Notes: generated from the sequence alone by a model not told the origin. A DNA stretch of 64,000 nucleotides from DATKMK01 sp035541895 (GCA_035541895.1 DATKMK010000015.1:17994-81993); one strand, 5' to 3'. Positions 43,752 to 52,362 are shown, counted from the stretch's first letter. Translations and numbers: made by a program.

Positions 43752-46700
43752 ATGCGCTGCGTCAATTGCGGCACCGAATTGATCGCCGGCAAGGCGTTCT
43801 GTCACGCCTGCGGGGCGCGTGCGCCGCACGCGTGTCCGCAGTGTGGCAACACGGTGCAGGCGGGATTTCGCTTCTGCCCCGATTGCGGGTTCCAGCTCGG
43901 CAACGGCGCACCCGAGAGCGCACCGCTGCCCGTCGTCGTCGCAGAGCCGCCGCGAGCCGTCGACCGCTTCGACCGTCTGGCAAAGCACATTCCGCAGGAG
44001 TTGGTCGAGAAAATCCGCGCCGGCACCGGCGCGGTCGCCGGTGAGCGCAAGCTCGTCACGGTGTTGTTTTGCGATCTGGTTGGTTCGACCGCCATCGCCG
44101 AGCGCCTCGATCCCGAGGAGTATCACGACTTGCTGGAGGACTACTTGGCGCTGGCGTTTGCCGAGATCTACCGATTCGACGGGATCGTCAATCAGCTGGC
44201 CGGCGACGGCATGATGGCGTTGTTCGGCGCGCCGATCGCGCACGAAGACGCGCCGCAGCGCGCAGTACGGGCGGCGGTGGCGATTCGCGACGCGATCACC
44301 CGGTTCAACCAATCGGCGTCTGCGCGCCACGCGGTCGAGTTGCGCATCCGCGTCGGCATTCATACCGGACCGGTGGTGGTCGGCACGGTGGGCAACGACC
44401 TCAAGATGGACTACACGGCCATCGGCGACACCACCAACCTCGCGTCGCGTATGCAATCGCTCGCGCAGCCCGGCAGCATCTTGATCTCCGAAGCGACCTA
44501 TCGCCGCGTGCGCGGAATGTTTCAGTTGCAGCCCGCCGGCACGTTCGAGGTGAAGGGCAAGAGCGAACCGGTGGCGGCGTATGAAGCACTCGGGGTGGGC
44601 GATGCGGTGACACCGATGTCGATCGCCGCGGCGCGCGGATTGACGCCCTTCGTCGGCCGCGACAACGAAATCGCGCAACTGATGTCCTGCTTCGAGCGGC
44701 TCGAAGGCCATCTCGCGCAAGTGATCACGGTCGTCGGTCATGCCGGCAGCGGGAAGTCGCGCCTCCTCTACGAGTTCAAGCGCCGGGTGCAAGAGAGCGA
44801 CGACGCGGTCGTGTTTGAAGCCCGCTGCTCATCGCTCAGTCGGCTGCACCCCTACGCGCCGTGGATCAGCATGCTCAAGCAGCACTTCGGTCTCACGCAC
44901 GGCGACTCCAATGACAGCGCGTGCGAGAAGGTCGCCCAGCATGTTCGGCGTTGGGATCCCGATCTCAATCGGCTCTACCCGTTTCTCTGTCACATGCTCT
45001 CGGTGCGCGTCGATGCGGTGGCCGATCTGTCGGCCGATGAGATGACGCGACAAACCTTCGAGGCGATGTCGCATTTGATCGGCGGCATCAGCCATCAAGC
45101 GCCGGTGGTGATGCTGTTCGAGGATCTCCACTGGATCGACGACGCGTCGCGCGACATGCTCGAACTGGCGGTGACCCGCATCGACAAGGCTCGCGTGATG
45201 CTGGTGATGAGCCACCGCCCCGACTATCAACCGACGTGGCGAACGCACGCGGCATTCACCCAGCTCAATCTTCGCGGCCTATCGGACAATGACGTCAGGG
45301 CGATCATTCGCGCGGTCGCGGGAGGGGTGCTGCCGGGCGAGTTGGAGCAGTTGATTCAGATCAAGGCGGAAGGCAACCCGTTCTTCGCCGAGGAAATCAC
45401 CCGGGCATTGGTCGAGGAAGGCGACGTGGTCCGCAGCAACGGGCATCTGCAATTGGCGCGCCCGGCCGAGCAAATTCGCATCCCGGGCACGGTCGAGGAA
45501 GTCATCGGCGCGCGCGTCGATCGCTTCGGGCCGCAGGCCAAGCGGGTCTTGCAGGTTGCAGCCGTATTCGGGCGACAGTTCCGCCGCAGCGCGCTGCTGC
45601 GCGTGCTCGACGGCGAAGCGATCGATGTCACCGGTCAGCTCGACGAGCTGGAACGGCGCGGCGTGATCCATCGCAAGAACATGCTGTCGGCCGACGAGTA
45701 TCGCTTCGGCGAGAGCCTGACCCAAGAGGTCGCATACGAAGGCCTTCTCCTGAAGGAGCGCCGCCAGTTGCACGAGCGCATCGCGCAGGCGTTGGAAGCC
45801 GAACCGGGGGAGGCGACGAGCGATCGCGCGGCGCTGCTGGCGCATCATTACGCGCGCGGCGAGAGCCGCGGCAAAGCCGTCGGCGCGTTGCTGGAGGCGG
45901 CGCGGCGTGCCGAGCAGCTCCCGTCGTTTCAGACCGCGTTCGACTTCTATCGTCAAGCGTGGGAACTAGTCACAACCGCTTTGAACGAATCGACCGCGCC
46001 GGGCGAGCCGCTGCAGCGCAGCGCCACCGACGTGGCCATCGGCCTGGGTCGCATGGCGGTGCTCTACAACGTCGCGCAAGACGACGTGACCGAGCCGGCG
46101 GTGCGGCGCGGCCGCGAGATCGCGGAATCGCTCGGCGACCCGAAGGTGCAGTCGTCGCTCGATACCTACTATGGGATGCTGATCATGAGCGGCGAACGGC
46201 ATCGCTTCGCCGAGGGCTTGGCGATCGTCGAGCAAGGGTTGGCGACCGCGCAGCGGGCGGGATTGACGGAGAACGCGCTCAGTGTCTCGCGCGGCCTCGC
46301 CTACAGCTACATCTTCGATGGTCGCTTCGCCTTGGCGCACCAGATGTTCGATTGGGTGATGCAGCAACTGGAGCACAGCGATCATCGCGAGCGGCTGTCG
46401 GATCTCTATCTCGGCGGCCGGTTCTTGCAGGCAACCATGCGCTTCGTCTGCGACGATTTCGACGACGCGATCGTTGGTTTGCGCAACGTCTACGAGCTCG
46501 CCGTGCGGGTGTCGAATCGAACCGTCCGCTGCGGCAGCAGCGCTAACCTGGCATGGGTCTATTGTCTCAAAGGGGATTATGTCAGCGCCGAAGAGTGGGC
46601 GGAGCGCTCGCTCGAGGTCGCGGAGGCCATCAGCAACATCGGCGCCAAGCGGGGCGCGGGGTGTGTCCTTTTGATCGCCCGCACCCAACTCGGCCAGCCG

Positions 46701-47174
46701 GTGTCAGCCGCCCGCTACGTCGGCTTGATCGAAACCCAGCTTGCGGCAGTCGGCGACTTTGCCCTCAAAATCAATCTCTTCGTCGATGCGCTGTTGAGCG
46801 CCGGCGAGATCAAGCGCGCCTGGCGGCTCGCCGACCTGGTGCACACGCACGCCGGTGGGCGCCTGCGCGAGGCGATGTGCGAGGTCGCGCTCGGCGACAT
46901 TCTGCAACGCGCAGGCGCGGATCACTGGACCGACGCCCAACGCTGGTACGATCATGCGATCGGCTTGGCGGAGATCATCGGCGCGCGCTCGACGCTGGCC
47001 CTCGGGAGTCTCGGCGCCGGCACGCTCGCGCTCGCGCGCGGGGATCACGCTACTGCGCAACGGCAACTCGGTCGCGCGGACCGCTTGTGCCGCGAGGTGG
47101 GACTCGGACACTATCTCCCACGGGTCGAGCAGGCGCTGGCGCAATTGAACCCACGCGCCGAAGCCGTGGCGTGA
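43752..47174 (+). CDS. Zinc-ribbon, adenylate cyclase, AAA and TPR signalling protein
   Basis: The 1140-residue protein starts with two zinc ribbons (CVNCGTEL to FCHACG; CPQCGNTVQ to FCPDCG, residues 3-45). A class III nucleotide cyclase domain follows (about 95-285): LFCDLVGSTAIAERL with the first metal aspartate, and NQLAGDGMMALFG with the second. It also has VGIHTGPVVVG, and YTAIGDTTNLASRMQ with the transition-state asparagine and arginine. After FVGRDNEIAQL comes an ATPase with GHAGSGKSRLLYEF and FEDLHWIDDAS, and then a TPR-rich tail. It probably makes cAMP (or cGMP) under ATPase/TPR control. The ATPase is related to the two large proteins at 12383 and 17367, but it lacks their C-terminal module. 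Confidence 0.9.
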   Translation: MRCVNCGTELIAGKAFCHACGARAPHACPQCGNTVQAGFRFCPDCGFQLGNGAPESAPLPVVVAEPPRAVDRFDRLAKHIPQELVEKIRAGTGAVAGERKLVTVLFCDLVGSTAIAERLDPEEYHDLLEDYLALAFAEIYRFDGIVNQLAGDGMMALFGAPIAHEDAPQRAVRAAVAIRDAITRFNQSASARHAVELRIRVGIHTGPVVVGTVGNDLKMDYTAIGDTTNLASRMQSLAQPGSILISEATYRRVRGMFQLQPAGTFEVKGKSEPVAAYEALGVGDAVTPMSIAAARGLTPFVGRDNEIAQLMSCFERLEGHLAQVITVVGHAGSGKSRLLYEFKRRVQESDDAVVFEARCSSLSRLHPYAPWISMLKQHFGLTHGDSNDSACEKVAQHVRRWDPDLNRLYPFLCHMLSVRVDAVADLSADEMTRQTFEAMSHLIGGISHQAPVVMLFEDLHWIDDASRDMLELAVTRIDKARVMLVMSHRPDYQPTWRTHAAFTQLNLRGLSDNDVRAIIRAVAGGVLPGELEQLIQIKAEGNPFFAEEITRALVEEGDVVRSNGHLQLARPAEQIRIPGTVEEVIGARVDRFGPQAKRVLQVAAVFGRQFRRSALLRVLDGEAIDVTGQLDELERRGVIHRKNMLSADEYRFGESLTQEVAYEGLLLKERRQLHERIAQALEAEPGEATSDRAALLAHHYARGESRGKAVGALLEAARRAEQLPSFQTAFDFYRQAWELVTTALNESTAPGEPLQRSATDVAIGLGRMAVLYNVAQDDVTEPAVRRGREIAESLGDPKVQSSLDTYYGMLIMSGERHRFAEGLAIVEQGLATAQRAGLTENALSVSRGLAYSYIFDGRFALAHQMFDWVMQQLEHSDHRERLSDLYLGGRFLQATMRFVCDDFDDAIVGLRNVYELAVRVSNRTVRCGSSANLAWVYCLKGDYVSAEEWAERSLEVAEAISNIGAKRGAGCVLLIARTQLGQPVSAARYVGLIETQLAAVGDFALKINLFVDALLSAGEIKRAWRLADLVHTHAGGRLREAMCEVALGDILQRAGADHWTDAQRWYDHAIGLAEIIGARSTLALGSLGAGTLALARGDHATAQRQLGRADRLCREVGLGHYLPRVEQALAQLNPRAEAVA

Positions 47175-47184
47175 GCGCTGCGAC

Positions 47185-47730
47185 TCACCTCGGGCGAGTC
47201 GGCCGCTCGAGCGGCGCCAACTGCCACAGCGTGCGCAGCACTGGATAGGTCAGCACAAACCAGAGACCGAGCGGCGCGACGACGAACGCGACCAATCCCG
47301 AGAACACACCGACCGTGTCCTTCACCGGGTTCGGGTTCACCATGATCAGCGGGTAGACCAGCACGACGGCAACGTGCACCAGCAAGTACAGCGCACTGCC
47401 GATCAGGGCGGTGACGACAATCCGCCGCCATGTCATTCCGGGGGTTGCGACGATCAGCGAAATCAACGGCATCAGGCCCATCGAGAGGGCCGGCAAATCC
47501 AGCAGCATGGGCAATCGCTGATTCGCGGAACGGAACGCGATCCCGCCCGGCACCCCCGGCCGGTCGTATTCGAGCCACCAGCCATTGATGGGCGGACTCA
47601 CGGCGCGCGCGGATGCCAGCACCGCCGTTCGGTAGTAGGTCGCGAAGTTGCCCACCTGCCAAGCGAACACCAGCAACGCGAAGGTGATGAGGAACTGCAG
47701 CGCAAAGCGCCACTTCACCGATGCGCCCAT
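47185..47730 (-). CDS. Exosortase-H-associated-like membrane protein
   Basis: The 181-residue protein has about four membrane segments: FALQFLITFALLVFAWQV, ALSMGLMPLISLIV, VTALIGSALYLLVHVAVVL and VAPLGLWFVLTYPVL. A periplasmic loop WWLEYDRPGVPGG lies between the first two. ATG 47730 is chosen because its start overlaps the exosortase stop by 16 bases, showing coupling. It occupies the position of the accessory membrane protein encoded beside XrtH-type exosortases. Its role in sorting is not known. Convergent with the cyclase gene. Confidence 0.72.
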   Translation of the reverse strand: MGASVKWRFALQFLITFALLVFAWQVGNFATYYRTAVLASARAVSPPINGWWLEYDRPGVPGGIAFRSANQRLPMLLDLPALSMGLMPLISLIVATPGMTWRRIVVTALIGSALYLLVHVAVVLVYPLIMVNPNPVKDTVGVFSGLVAFVVAPLGLWFVLTYPVLRTLWQLAPLERPTRPR

Positions 47731-48200
47731 TCCACCCACGTCATCGCGTACACCGTCACCAGCATGAGGAACGCGCCCTGCCACACGTACTCGTGGAAGT
47801 AGACGAATGCATTGGGATAGAACTCGACGAGTCGCACCAGCGTAGCGATGCGAATGACGTTGACGCCGGTCAACACGAGGATGCCGACGGCGAGACCGAT
47901 GAGCTTGGCCACCAGTCTTGCCGGATAAGCTGCGATGAAGCTCGTCAACACGAACAAGACGAACACCCCGGTGCATTCATGATTGATGTCGAGTGTCATC
48001 CCGCCGACTTGGATCAGGTTGTCGGTCACGGTTGCGGCGCTCCCGACGCGCCCAGCCAGCCAGGTTGAGGCCTCAGCGATCCCTCGCTCGGCGACGTGCA
48101 AGTGGTTTTGCAGCGCCGTCGCCACGCTGAGCACGCTGAAACCGACCAGAAAGAGAAAGAACAGCACCGTGAACCGCACGATCGGTGAACGCATAGGCAT
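47715..48200 (-). CDS. xrtH: Exosortase (XrtH-like)
   Basis: The 161-residue membrane protein carries the exosortase catalytic triad in order: cysteine in NHECTGVFVLFVL (about 77), arginine in NVIRIATLVR (about 115) and histidine in YFHEYVWQ (about 135). These lie on helices in the inner membrane. The short length and PARLVAKLIGLAVGILVL fit exosortase H, which recognises IPTLxxWG-type C-terminal tags. ATG 48200 is taken; ATG 48194 is equally possible. Neither of the secreted proteins in the window has a visible PEP-CTERM or IPTL tag, so its substrates are elsewhere. The accessory protein at 47185 is coupled to it. Confidence 0.82.
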   Translation of the reverse strand: MPMRSPIVRFTVLFFLFLVGFSVLSVATALQNHLHVAERGIAEASTWLAGRVGSAATVTDNLIQVGGMTLDINHECTGVFVLFVLTSFIAAYPARLVAKLIGLAVGILVLTGVNVIRIATLVRLVEFYPNAFVYFHEYVWQGAFLMLVTVYAMTWVEWAHR

Positions 48201-48330
48201 CACAATAGAGATCGCCGGACACGCTGACAAGACTGGCTCGGGCTGGACGCGTTCGTTCACGAACGATGTCCCGACGCCTCTGGCGATTCGCGGCCCCGTC
48301 AAGTATGGAACCAACGCACGCCGGTGAGCG

Positions 48331-49875
48331 ATGACAGCGGTCTCAACCGAACAACTGCAATTGTTGTATGACGTCAGCCGTTCGCTGCACGGTCTCATCG
48401 AGCTGGACACGCTGCTCCCGTGGGTCGTGGAAAAGACGAAGGAATTGCTGGGCGCGGAAGGCTGCTCGGTCATCCTCTTGGACGAGACCGGTCGCGAGCT
48501 GTACTTCCCATACGTCAGTCCGGAGAATTCGCTCGTCGCCGAACGGCTGCGTCAATTGCGCATGCCGGCGGACAAGGGAATTGCGGGCGCGGTCGTGCAA
48601 ACCGGGCAATCGCAGTTGGTGCCCGACGTTCACCGCGATCCACGGTTCTACTCCGAGGCCGATCAACAGACTGGCGGCGCGACACGCTCGATCGTGTGCG
48701 CACCGTTGCGAACCCAGCGCGGCATCATCGGCGCGATCGAGTGCATCAACAAGCACGACGGGGCGTTCACCACCGCTGATCTGACGTTCCTCGAAGCGTT
48801 GGCGGGGAGCACCGCCGTCGCGATCGAGAATGCGCGACTCTATCAAACACTCAAGCTGTCCGAAGCGCGCCTGCGCGACGAAGTGGCGCTGTTGGAGCGC
48901 GAGCGTCCGGTGCGGACACGCTTCACCGAGGTCGTGGGCAGCAGCCCCGCCATGGAGAAAGTGTTTCGTCTGATCGAGAGCGCGATCAATTCGCCGATCA
49001 CGGTCCTGCTGCAGGGCGAGACCGGGACCGGGAAAGAAGTCGTGGCACGCGCAATTCATTTCGAGGGGCCGCGCAAGGACAAGCCGTTCGTCGCCATCAA
49101 CTGCGGCGCGTTCAACGAGAATTTGTTGGAGAGCGAATTGTTCGGCTACCGCAGGGGGGCGTTTACCGGAGCGAACGCCGACAAGCGCGGCCTGTTCGAG
49201 GCAGCCGACGGCGGGACGATTTTCCTCGACGAGATCGGCGACACGCCTGCGATCACGCAGGTGAAACTCCTGCGCGTACTCGAACGTGGCGAGTTCATCC
49301 CGGTTGGTGACACGCACGTGCGCACGGTCAACACCCGCATCATCTCGGCCACCAACCGCGATTTGCGCGCGGAGGTACGCGCCGGCCGCTTTCGTGAGGA
49401 TCTCTACTATCGTCTGGCAGCTTTCCCGATTGAGGTTCCGCCCCTGCGTGAGCGACGCAACGACATTCCGCTGCTCGTCGCTCATCTGTTGAAGCGCCTG
49501 GCGCAGAAGTGGGGCAAACACACGCCGACGGCAACTCCAGAGGCCATCGAGTGCCTTGTGCGCTACTCGTGGCCGGGTAACGTCCGCGAACTCGAACATG
49601 AACTGGAGCGGGCTGTCACGTTGGCCGGCGACGCGCATTCGGTTGGGATCGAGCACTTCTCCGAGCGCATCATCCGTGGGGGCTCGGACAGCGGTCGCGT
49701 CCGCATCGCGGGTTCACTCAAGCAAGCTCGCGATGGGTTCGAGAAGGATTACATCGCCCACGTTTTGCGCACCGAGAACGGCAACGTCTCGCATGCCGCG
49801 CGTACGCTGGGGATCAGTCGAGTGATGCTGCAGAAAAAGATGAAGGATTACGGACTTCGGCCAGCGAATCCGTAG
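48331..49875 (+). CDS. GAF-AAA-Fis sigma-54-dependent transcriptional activator
   Basis: The 514-residue protein has an N-terminal GAF domain (about residues 20-170; MPADKGIAGAVVQTGQS, SIVCAPLRT). A sigma-54 AAA+ domain follows with Walker A LQGETGTGKEVVARAIH, RRGAFTGAN (the GAFTGA loop that contacts sigma-54) and IFLDEIGDTP, plus RYSWPGNVRELEHEL. A Fis-type helix-turn-helix ends it (NVSHAARTLGISRVMLQKKM). It opens sigma-54 promoters in response to a ligand or redox signal sensed by GAF. GGTGAG precedes ATG 48331. The 220 bases downstream hold an upstream dyad and a -24/-12 promoter, which are its likely targets. Confidence 0.92.
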   Translation: MTAVSTEQLQLLYDVSRSLHGLIELDTLLPWVVEKTKELLGAEGCSVILLDETGRELYFPYVSPENSLVAERLRQLRMPADKGIAGAVVQTGQSQLVPDVHRDPRFYSEADQQTGGATRSIVCAPLRTQRGIIGAIECINKHDGAFTTADLTFLEALAGSTAVAIENARLYQTLKLSEARLRDEVALLERERPVRTRFTEVVGSSPAMEKVFRLIESAINSPITVLLQGETGTGKEVVARAIHFEGPRKDKPFVAINCGAFNENLLESELFGYRRGAFTGANADKRGLFEAADGGTIFLDEIGDTPAITQVKLLRVLERGEFIPVGDTHVRTVNTRIISATNRDLRAEVRAGRFREDLYYRLAAFPIEVPPLRERRNDIPLLVAHLLKRLAQKWGKHTPTATPEAIECLVRYSWPGNVRELEHELERAVTLAGDAHSVGIEHFSERIIRGGSDSGRVRIAGSLKQARDGFEKDYIAHVLRTENGNVSHAARTLGISRVMLQKKMKDYGLRPANP

Positions 49876-49973
49876 GGCGCTAACTTTCTTCAGCAGCTAA
49901 GCGCAGCTAGCACTTCCTCTTCGGCAGAATTCTTCCGAACATTCCAACGTTCCTCCCTTCCACCCCATTCACC

Positions 49974-49989
49974 GCAAAGAAATCTTTGC
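49974..49989. promoter_or_regulatory. Dyad upstream of the sigma-54 promoter (enhancer-binding candidate)
   Basis: GCAAAGA and TCTTTGC form a perfect seven-base dyad around AA. Its centre is about 98 bases before the inferred transcription start, in the range where NtrC-type activators bind. It is within the 221-base gap after the activator gene. An AGAATTCT palindrome lies 41 bases upstream of it at 49926-49933. Binding by the adjacent activator is inferred. Confidence 0.5.
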
Positions 49990-50053
49990 AGCGGCGTCAT
50001 CGAACGACTGCAGCGTTTCGGTCTTCTCTGAGAGCCGGGTGCAGCGCGGCGTC

Positions 50054-50068
50054 TGGCATCGCGCTTGC
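50054..50068 (+). promoter_or_regulatory. Sigma-54 promoter (-24/-12)
   Basis: TGGCAT (50054-50059) and TTGC (50065-50068) match the -24 GG and -12 GC elements of sigma-54 promoters with exactly 10 bases between GG and GC. Transcription would start near 50079, just ahead of AGGAGG at 50083 and ATG 50097. It lies 179 bases after the stop of the GAF-AAA-Fis activator. A sigma-54 consensus has T at the last position of TTGCW, here G. Confidence 0.65.
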
Positions 50069-50096
50069 GTGCAAATGAGTGCAGGAGGACAGGACG

Positions 50097-50195
50097 ATGG
50101 TACTCGATATGACAGCACAGTTGGCACCCATGATGTGGACGATGGTGGCGTTGCTCGCACTCGGGAGTGTGAGCCTGCTGATGTCGCATCGCTAA
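50097..50195 (+). CDS. 32-residue single-helix membrane peptide
   Basis: ATG 50097 opens a 32-residue ORF that ends at 50195 and carries one hydrophobic segment (MMWTMVALLALGSVSLLM) with a basic end (SHR). AGGAGG lies 8 bases before the ATG, and the sigma-54 promoter lies just upstream. The combination of a promoter, ribosome site and codon-clean frame argues for translation. It could be a small membrane subunit, a regulator or a toxin. It is too short for family assignment. Confidence 0.6.
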   Translation: MVLDMTAQLAPMMWTMVALLALGSVSLLMSHR

Positions 50196-50223
50196 CCGCG
50201 TCGCTGCGCAAGGAGGACAAACC

Positions 50224-50466
50224 ATGATGACCATGATGACACCAGGACTGGTCTTGATTCCAACGATGGGGAGCTTCGGCTACGAAATGTGGCCGACCGT
50301 TGGCGCGATCGTCGCGTGGGCGCTCATCGCGGCCCTAGTCGGTTCCGGCCTTGGCTTGTTGCGACATGCGGCACCCAAAGCACGGGCTCGGGTCGTGCGA
50401 CGACCCGCCAAGGTCGTCGGTTTCACCCGTCGCGATCATGCGGTCATTCACCACGCGGCCGCCTAA
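50224..50466 (+). CDS. 80-residue small membrane protein
   Basis: The product starts MMTMMTPGLVLIPTMGSFGY and has one clear membrane helix (VGAIVAWALIAALVGSGLGLL). A basic tail rich in arginine follows (KARARVVRRPAKVVGFTRRD). AAGGAGG at the ideal distance precedes ATG 50224, as for the 32-residue peptide 28 bases upstream. The two therefore look like one sigma-54-driven transcript. Function is unknown. A strong hairpin follows the stop. Confidence 0.7.
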   Translation: MMTMMTPGLVLIPTMGSFGYEMWPTVGAIVAWALIAALVGSGLGLLRHAAPKARARVVRRPAKVVGFTRRDHAVIHHAAA

Positions 50467-50508
50467 GTAGCCCCTCTTGGCATTCCGTCGAGCGCTGGGC
50501 TCGGCGGG

Positions 50509-50543
50509 CGGCGCGCCGACAACCCCTCGCCGTCGGCGCGCCG
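50509..50543 (+). terminator. Strong stem-loop between the small membrane genes and the metal-uptake operon
   Basis: CGGCGCGCCGAC and GTCGGCGCGCCG form a perfect 12-base stem with an 11-base loop, followed by TTGAAATAT. It lies 42 bases after the stop at 50466. The short A/T tail is poor in thymine, so termination may be partial. It could attenuate read-through from the sigma-54 transcript into the downstream genes, or it could protect mRNA ends. Confidence 0.65.
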
Positions 50544-50574
50544 TTGAAATATCCCTCGAAGTAGAGCAGCGAAC

Positions 50575-50617
50575 TTGACTGAGACCGGGCAGTTCAGTAA
50601 CTGACTCGAACAGAGTC
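50575..50617 (+). promoter_or_regulatory. Promoter candidate with overlapping dyads before the metal-uptake operon
   Basis: TTGACT (50575) and TAACTG (50598) are spaced 17 bases, a weak sigma-70 arrangement. Two dyads overlap the -10: CAGTT-CAGT-AACTG (50590-50603) and GACTC-GAACA-GAGTC (50603-50617). They lie 14 bases before the GTG at 50631. A metal-responsive repressor such as Zur would be expected for such an operon, but no known Zur box is present. Confidence 0.4.
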
Positions 50618-50630
50618 GCGCGAGCTACCG

Positions 50631-50930
50631 GTGAACCTACGACGACGAATTGCCGCGTTGCTGTGTGCAACGCTGTTGCTGGTACCGATCGTACTGAGCG
50701 GACACCATCACTCGGCTGGTGCGCAAGGCACCGCCGTTAGATGTCCCAGTTGCATCGTCAGTCATCACGCACGCGCGATCGATGTCGCGGCAACGATATC
50801 TGCGACCACTTCAACGCTGAGCAGTCTGGCGCCGGAGATTGACTCTCACGAAGCGCCTGCCAGTTCAGCCCGCCAACCCAGAGCGTCGCGCGCTCCGCCT
50901 CGCTCCTCGCTGCACACCAGTCTCACTTAA
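50631..50930 (+). CDS. Periplasmic CxxC/His-rich small protein
   Basis: The 99-residue protein starts at GTG with a signal peptide (RIAALLCATLLLVPIVLSG), then GHHHSAGAQG, CPSCIVSHHARA and a serine/proline-rich tail. The histidine cluster next to CPSC could bind a metal ion in the periplasm. The layout resembles small DUF2946-type proteins found next to metal transporters. It is the first gene downstream of the stem-loop and ahead of the porin. A metallochaperone role is inferred only from position and residues. Confidence 0.65.
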   Translation: MNLRRRIAALLCATLLLVPIVLSGHHHSAGAQGTAVRCPSCIVSHHARAIDVAATISATTSTLSSLAPEIDSHEAPASSARQPRASRAPPRSSLHTSLT

Positions 50931-51008
50931 ACCGCCGCGGACTGCGTCGGCCCATTGGGTCCTCTCGCGCCACGGCGGGCTTCCGTGGTGTACGCAGGAG
51001 GAGCCAAT

Positions 51009-52352
51009 ATGGAGTGGACATACGTTCGACGACCCATCGGGCTCGTCGCCCTTCTCGTTGTATGCACGCTGCGGTCAAACGCCGCGCGTGGCGAAGAGCA
51101 AACCGTCGAGCAACTGCGCCGTGAGCTCGAAACGCTCAAGCGCCAGATGCAGACGATGCAAGAGACGATACGCAAGCAGGAACAGGCCATCGAGCAGATG
51201 GAAAAGCAGCCGACGGTTGCGGCGGCGGCCGCGCCGACGCCTATCCCCAATCAGGCAGAGCTGGAACAGCGCGTCACCGAAAAAGTCATGGAAAAGGTGC
51301 AGCCCAGTTTGAGCGCAGCGAACAAGACGTTCGCGTCGCAGTTCAACCCAGCCATCGGCCTGATCATCGACAGCGTCGGGTCGTACAAGGACAACGAACG
51401 CGGCAACTTCGAGTTCCGCTCCGCCGAACTCGGGTTGTCGGCCAGCGTCGACCCGTTTGCGCGCGGCTACGCGATCATCAACGGCACCAGCGACGGCGTC
51501 GAGGTCGAAGAGGCCGCGATCGTCACGACTTCGCTGCCGTACAACCTCACCGTCAAAGGCGGGCGCTTCTTCGCGGACTTCGGCCGGCTGTCGAAATTTC
51601 ACGATCACGATCTGCCGTTCGTCAATCGCCCCGTGGCGCTCGATCGCTTCATCGGCGGCGAGTCGCAGGCGGACGGCGTCGAAGGCAGTTGGCTCGCCCC
51701 GACATCGCAATACCTCACCTTGACGCTCGGCGCCTACAATAAGCTTGGGGCCGACAACCAGCGCGCCGACAACAACACACCGCGCGACCTCAGCAAGTTC
51801 ACCTATCTCGCGCGGCCGGCGACCTTCTTCAGCCTCAACGACGCGAACAGCATCGATCTCGGCGCGACCTACGCTTACACGCCCAAGGTCGACACCTTCA
51901 CCATCGACGGCGTCGAACAGTTGCGGGACGGGAAGTCCCGCCACTTGGCCGGCGTCGATTTGACCTATCGCTACACCCCGCTGAGTCAGGCTCAATATCG
52001 CGGCCTGCTGTGGGGAACCGAGTTTCTGTACAATCGGGAAGACCCCAACGTCGGCGACGACGCGACCCCGATCTTCCGCCGCCGCGATGCGTTCAGCATG
52101 TATAGCTACGTCGAGGCCAAGCTGACGCGCCGATTCTACCCCGGCTTCCTCTTCGACTTCGCCCAAGACGTCGACCGCATCCAAGGCGACACCAAGGGGT
52201 ATTCGCCCTACCTCACCGTGTGGCTCTCGGAATTCAACCGCCTACGCCTCCAGTACACCTACAACGATGAGCCGCAAAATCACGAAAACCAGTTCTTCGT
52301 GCAGTGGACGGCCGTGCTCGGCAGCCACGTGCACGGCTTCCGTGACCGCTAA
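51009..52352 (+). CDS. Porin-like outer-membrane protein
   Basis: The 447-residue protein has a signal peptide (IGLVALLVVCTLRSNAARG), a coiled coil (TVEQLRRELETLKRQMQTM, about residues 34-65) and a proline-rich linker. A beta-barrel follows (FEFRSAELGLSASVDPFA, YIQ-type strands to the end). The coiled-coil plus barrel plan is common in trimeric porins. GGAGGAG precedes ATG 51009; an in-frame ATG at 50955 is less likely. It is followed by ZnuA/C/B-type genes with an 11-base gap, so it probably carries the metal across the outer membrane. Confidence 0.82.
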   Translation: MEWTYVRRPIGLVALLVVCTLRSNAARGEEQTVEQLRRELETLKRQMQTMQETIRKQEQAIEQMEKQPTVAAAAAPTPIPNQAELEQRVTEKVMEKVQPSLSAANKTFASQFNPAIGLIIDSVGSYKDNERGNFEFRSAELGLSASVDPFARGYAIINGTSDGVEVEEAAIVTTSLPYNLTVKGGRFFADFGRLSKFHDHDLPFVNRPVALDRFIGGESQADGVEGSWLAPTSQYLTLTLGAYNKLGADNQRADNNTPRDLSKFTYLARPATFFSLNDANSIDLGATYAYTPKVDTFTIDGVEQLRDGKSRHLAGVDLTYRYTPLSQAQYRGLLWGTEFLYNREDPNVGDDATPIFRRRDAFSMYSYVEAKLTRRFYPGFLFDFAQDVDRIQGDTKGYSPYLTVWLSEFNRLRLQYTYNDEPQNHENQFFVQWTAVLGSHVHGFRDR

Positions 52353-52362
52353 GGAGTTCGCC

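Noticed and set aside
43473..44792. 439-residue reverse open frame under the cyclase gene
   Set aside because: It is antisense to the zinc-ribbon and cyclase motifs and has no domain or ribosome site.
48343..49656. 437-residue reverse open frame under the sigma-54 activator
   Set aside because: It is antisense to intact GAF and AAA motifs and is a shadow of codon bias.
50839..51312. 157-residue forward open frame overlapping the CxxC protein and porin start
   Set aside because: It crosses the ribosome site and signal peptide of the porin in another frame and is arginine/serine-rich shadow sequence.
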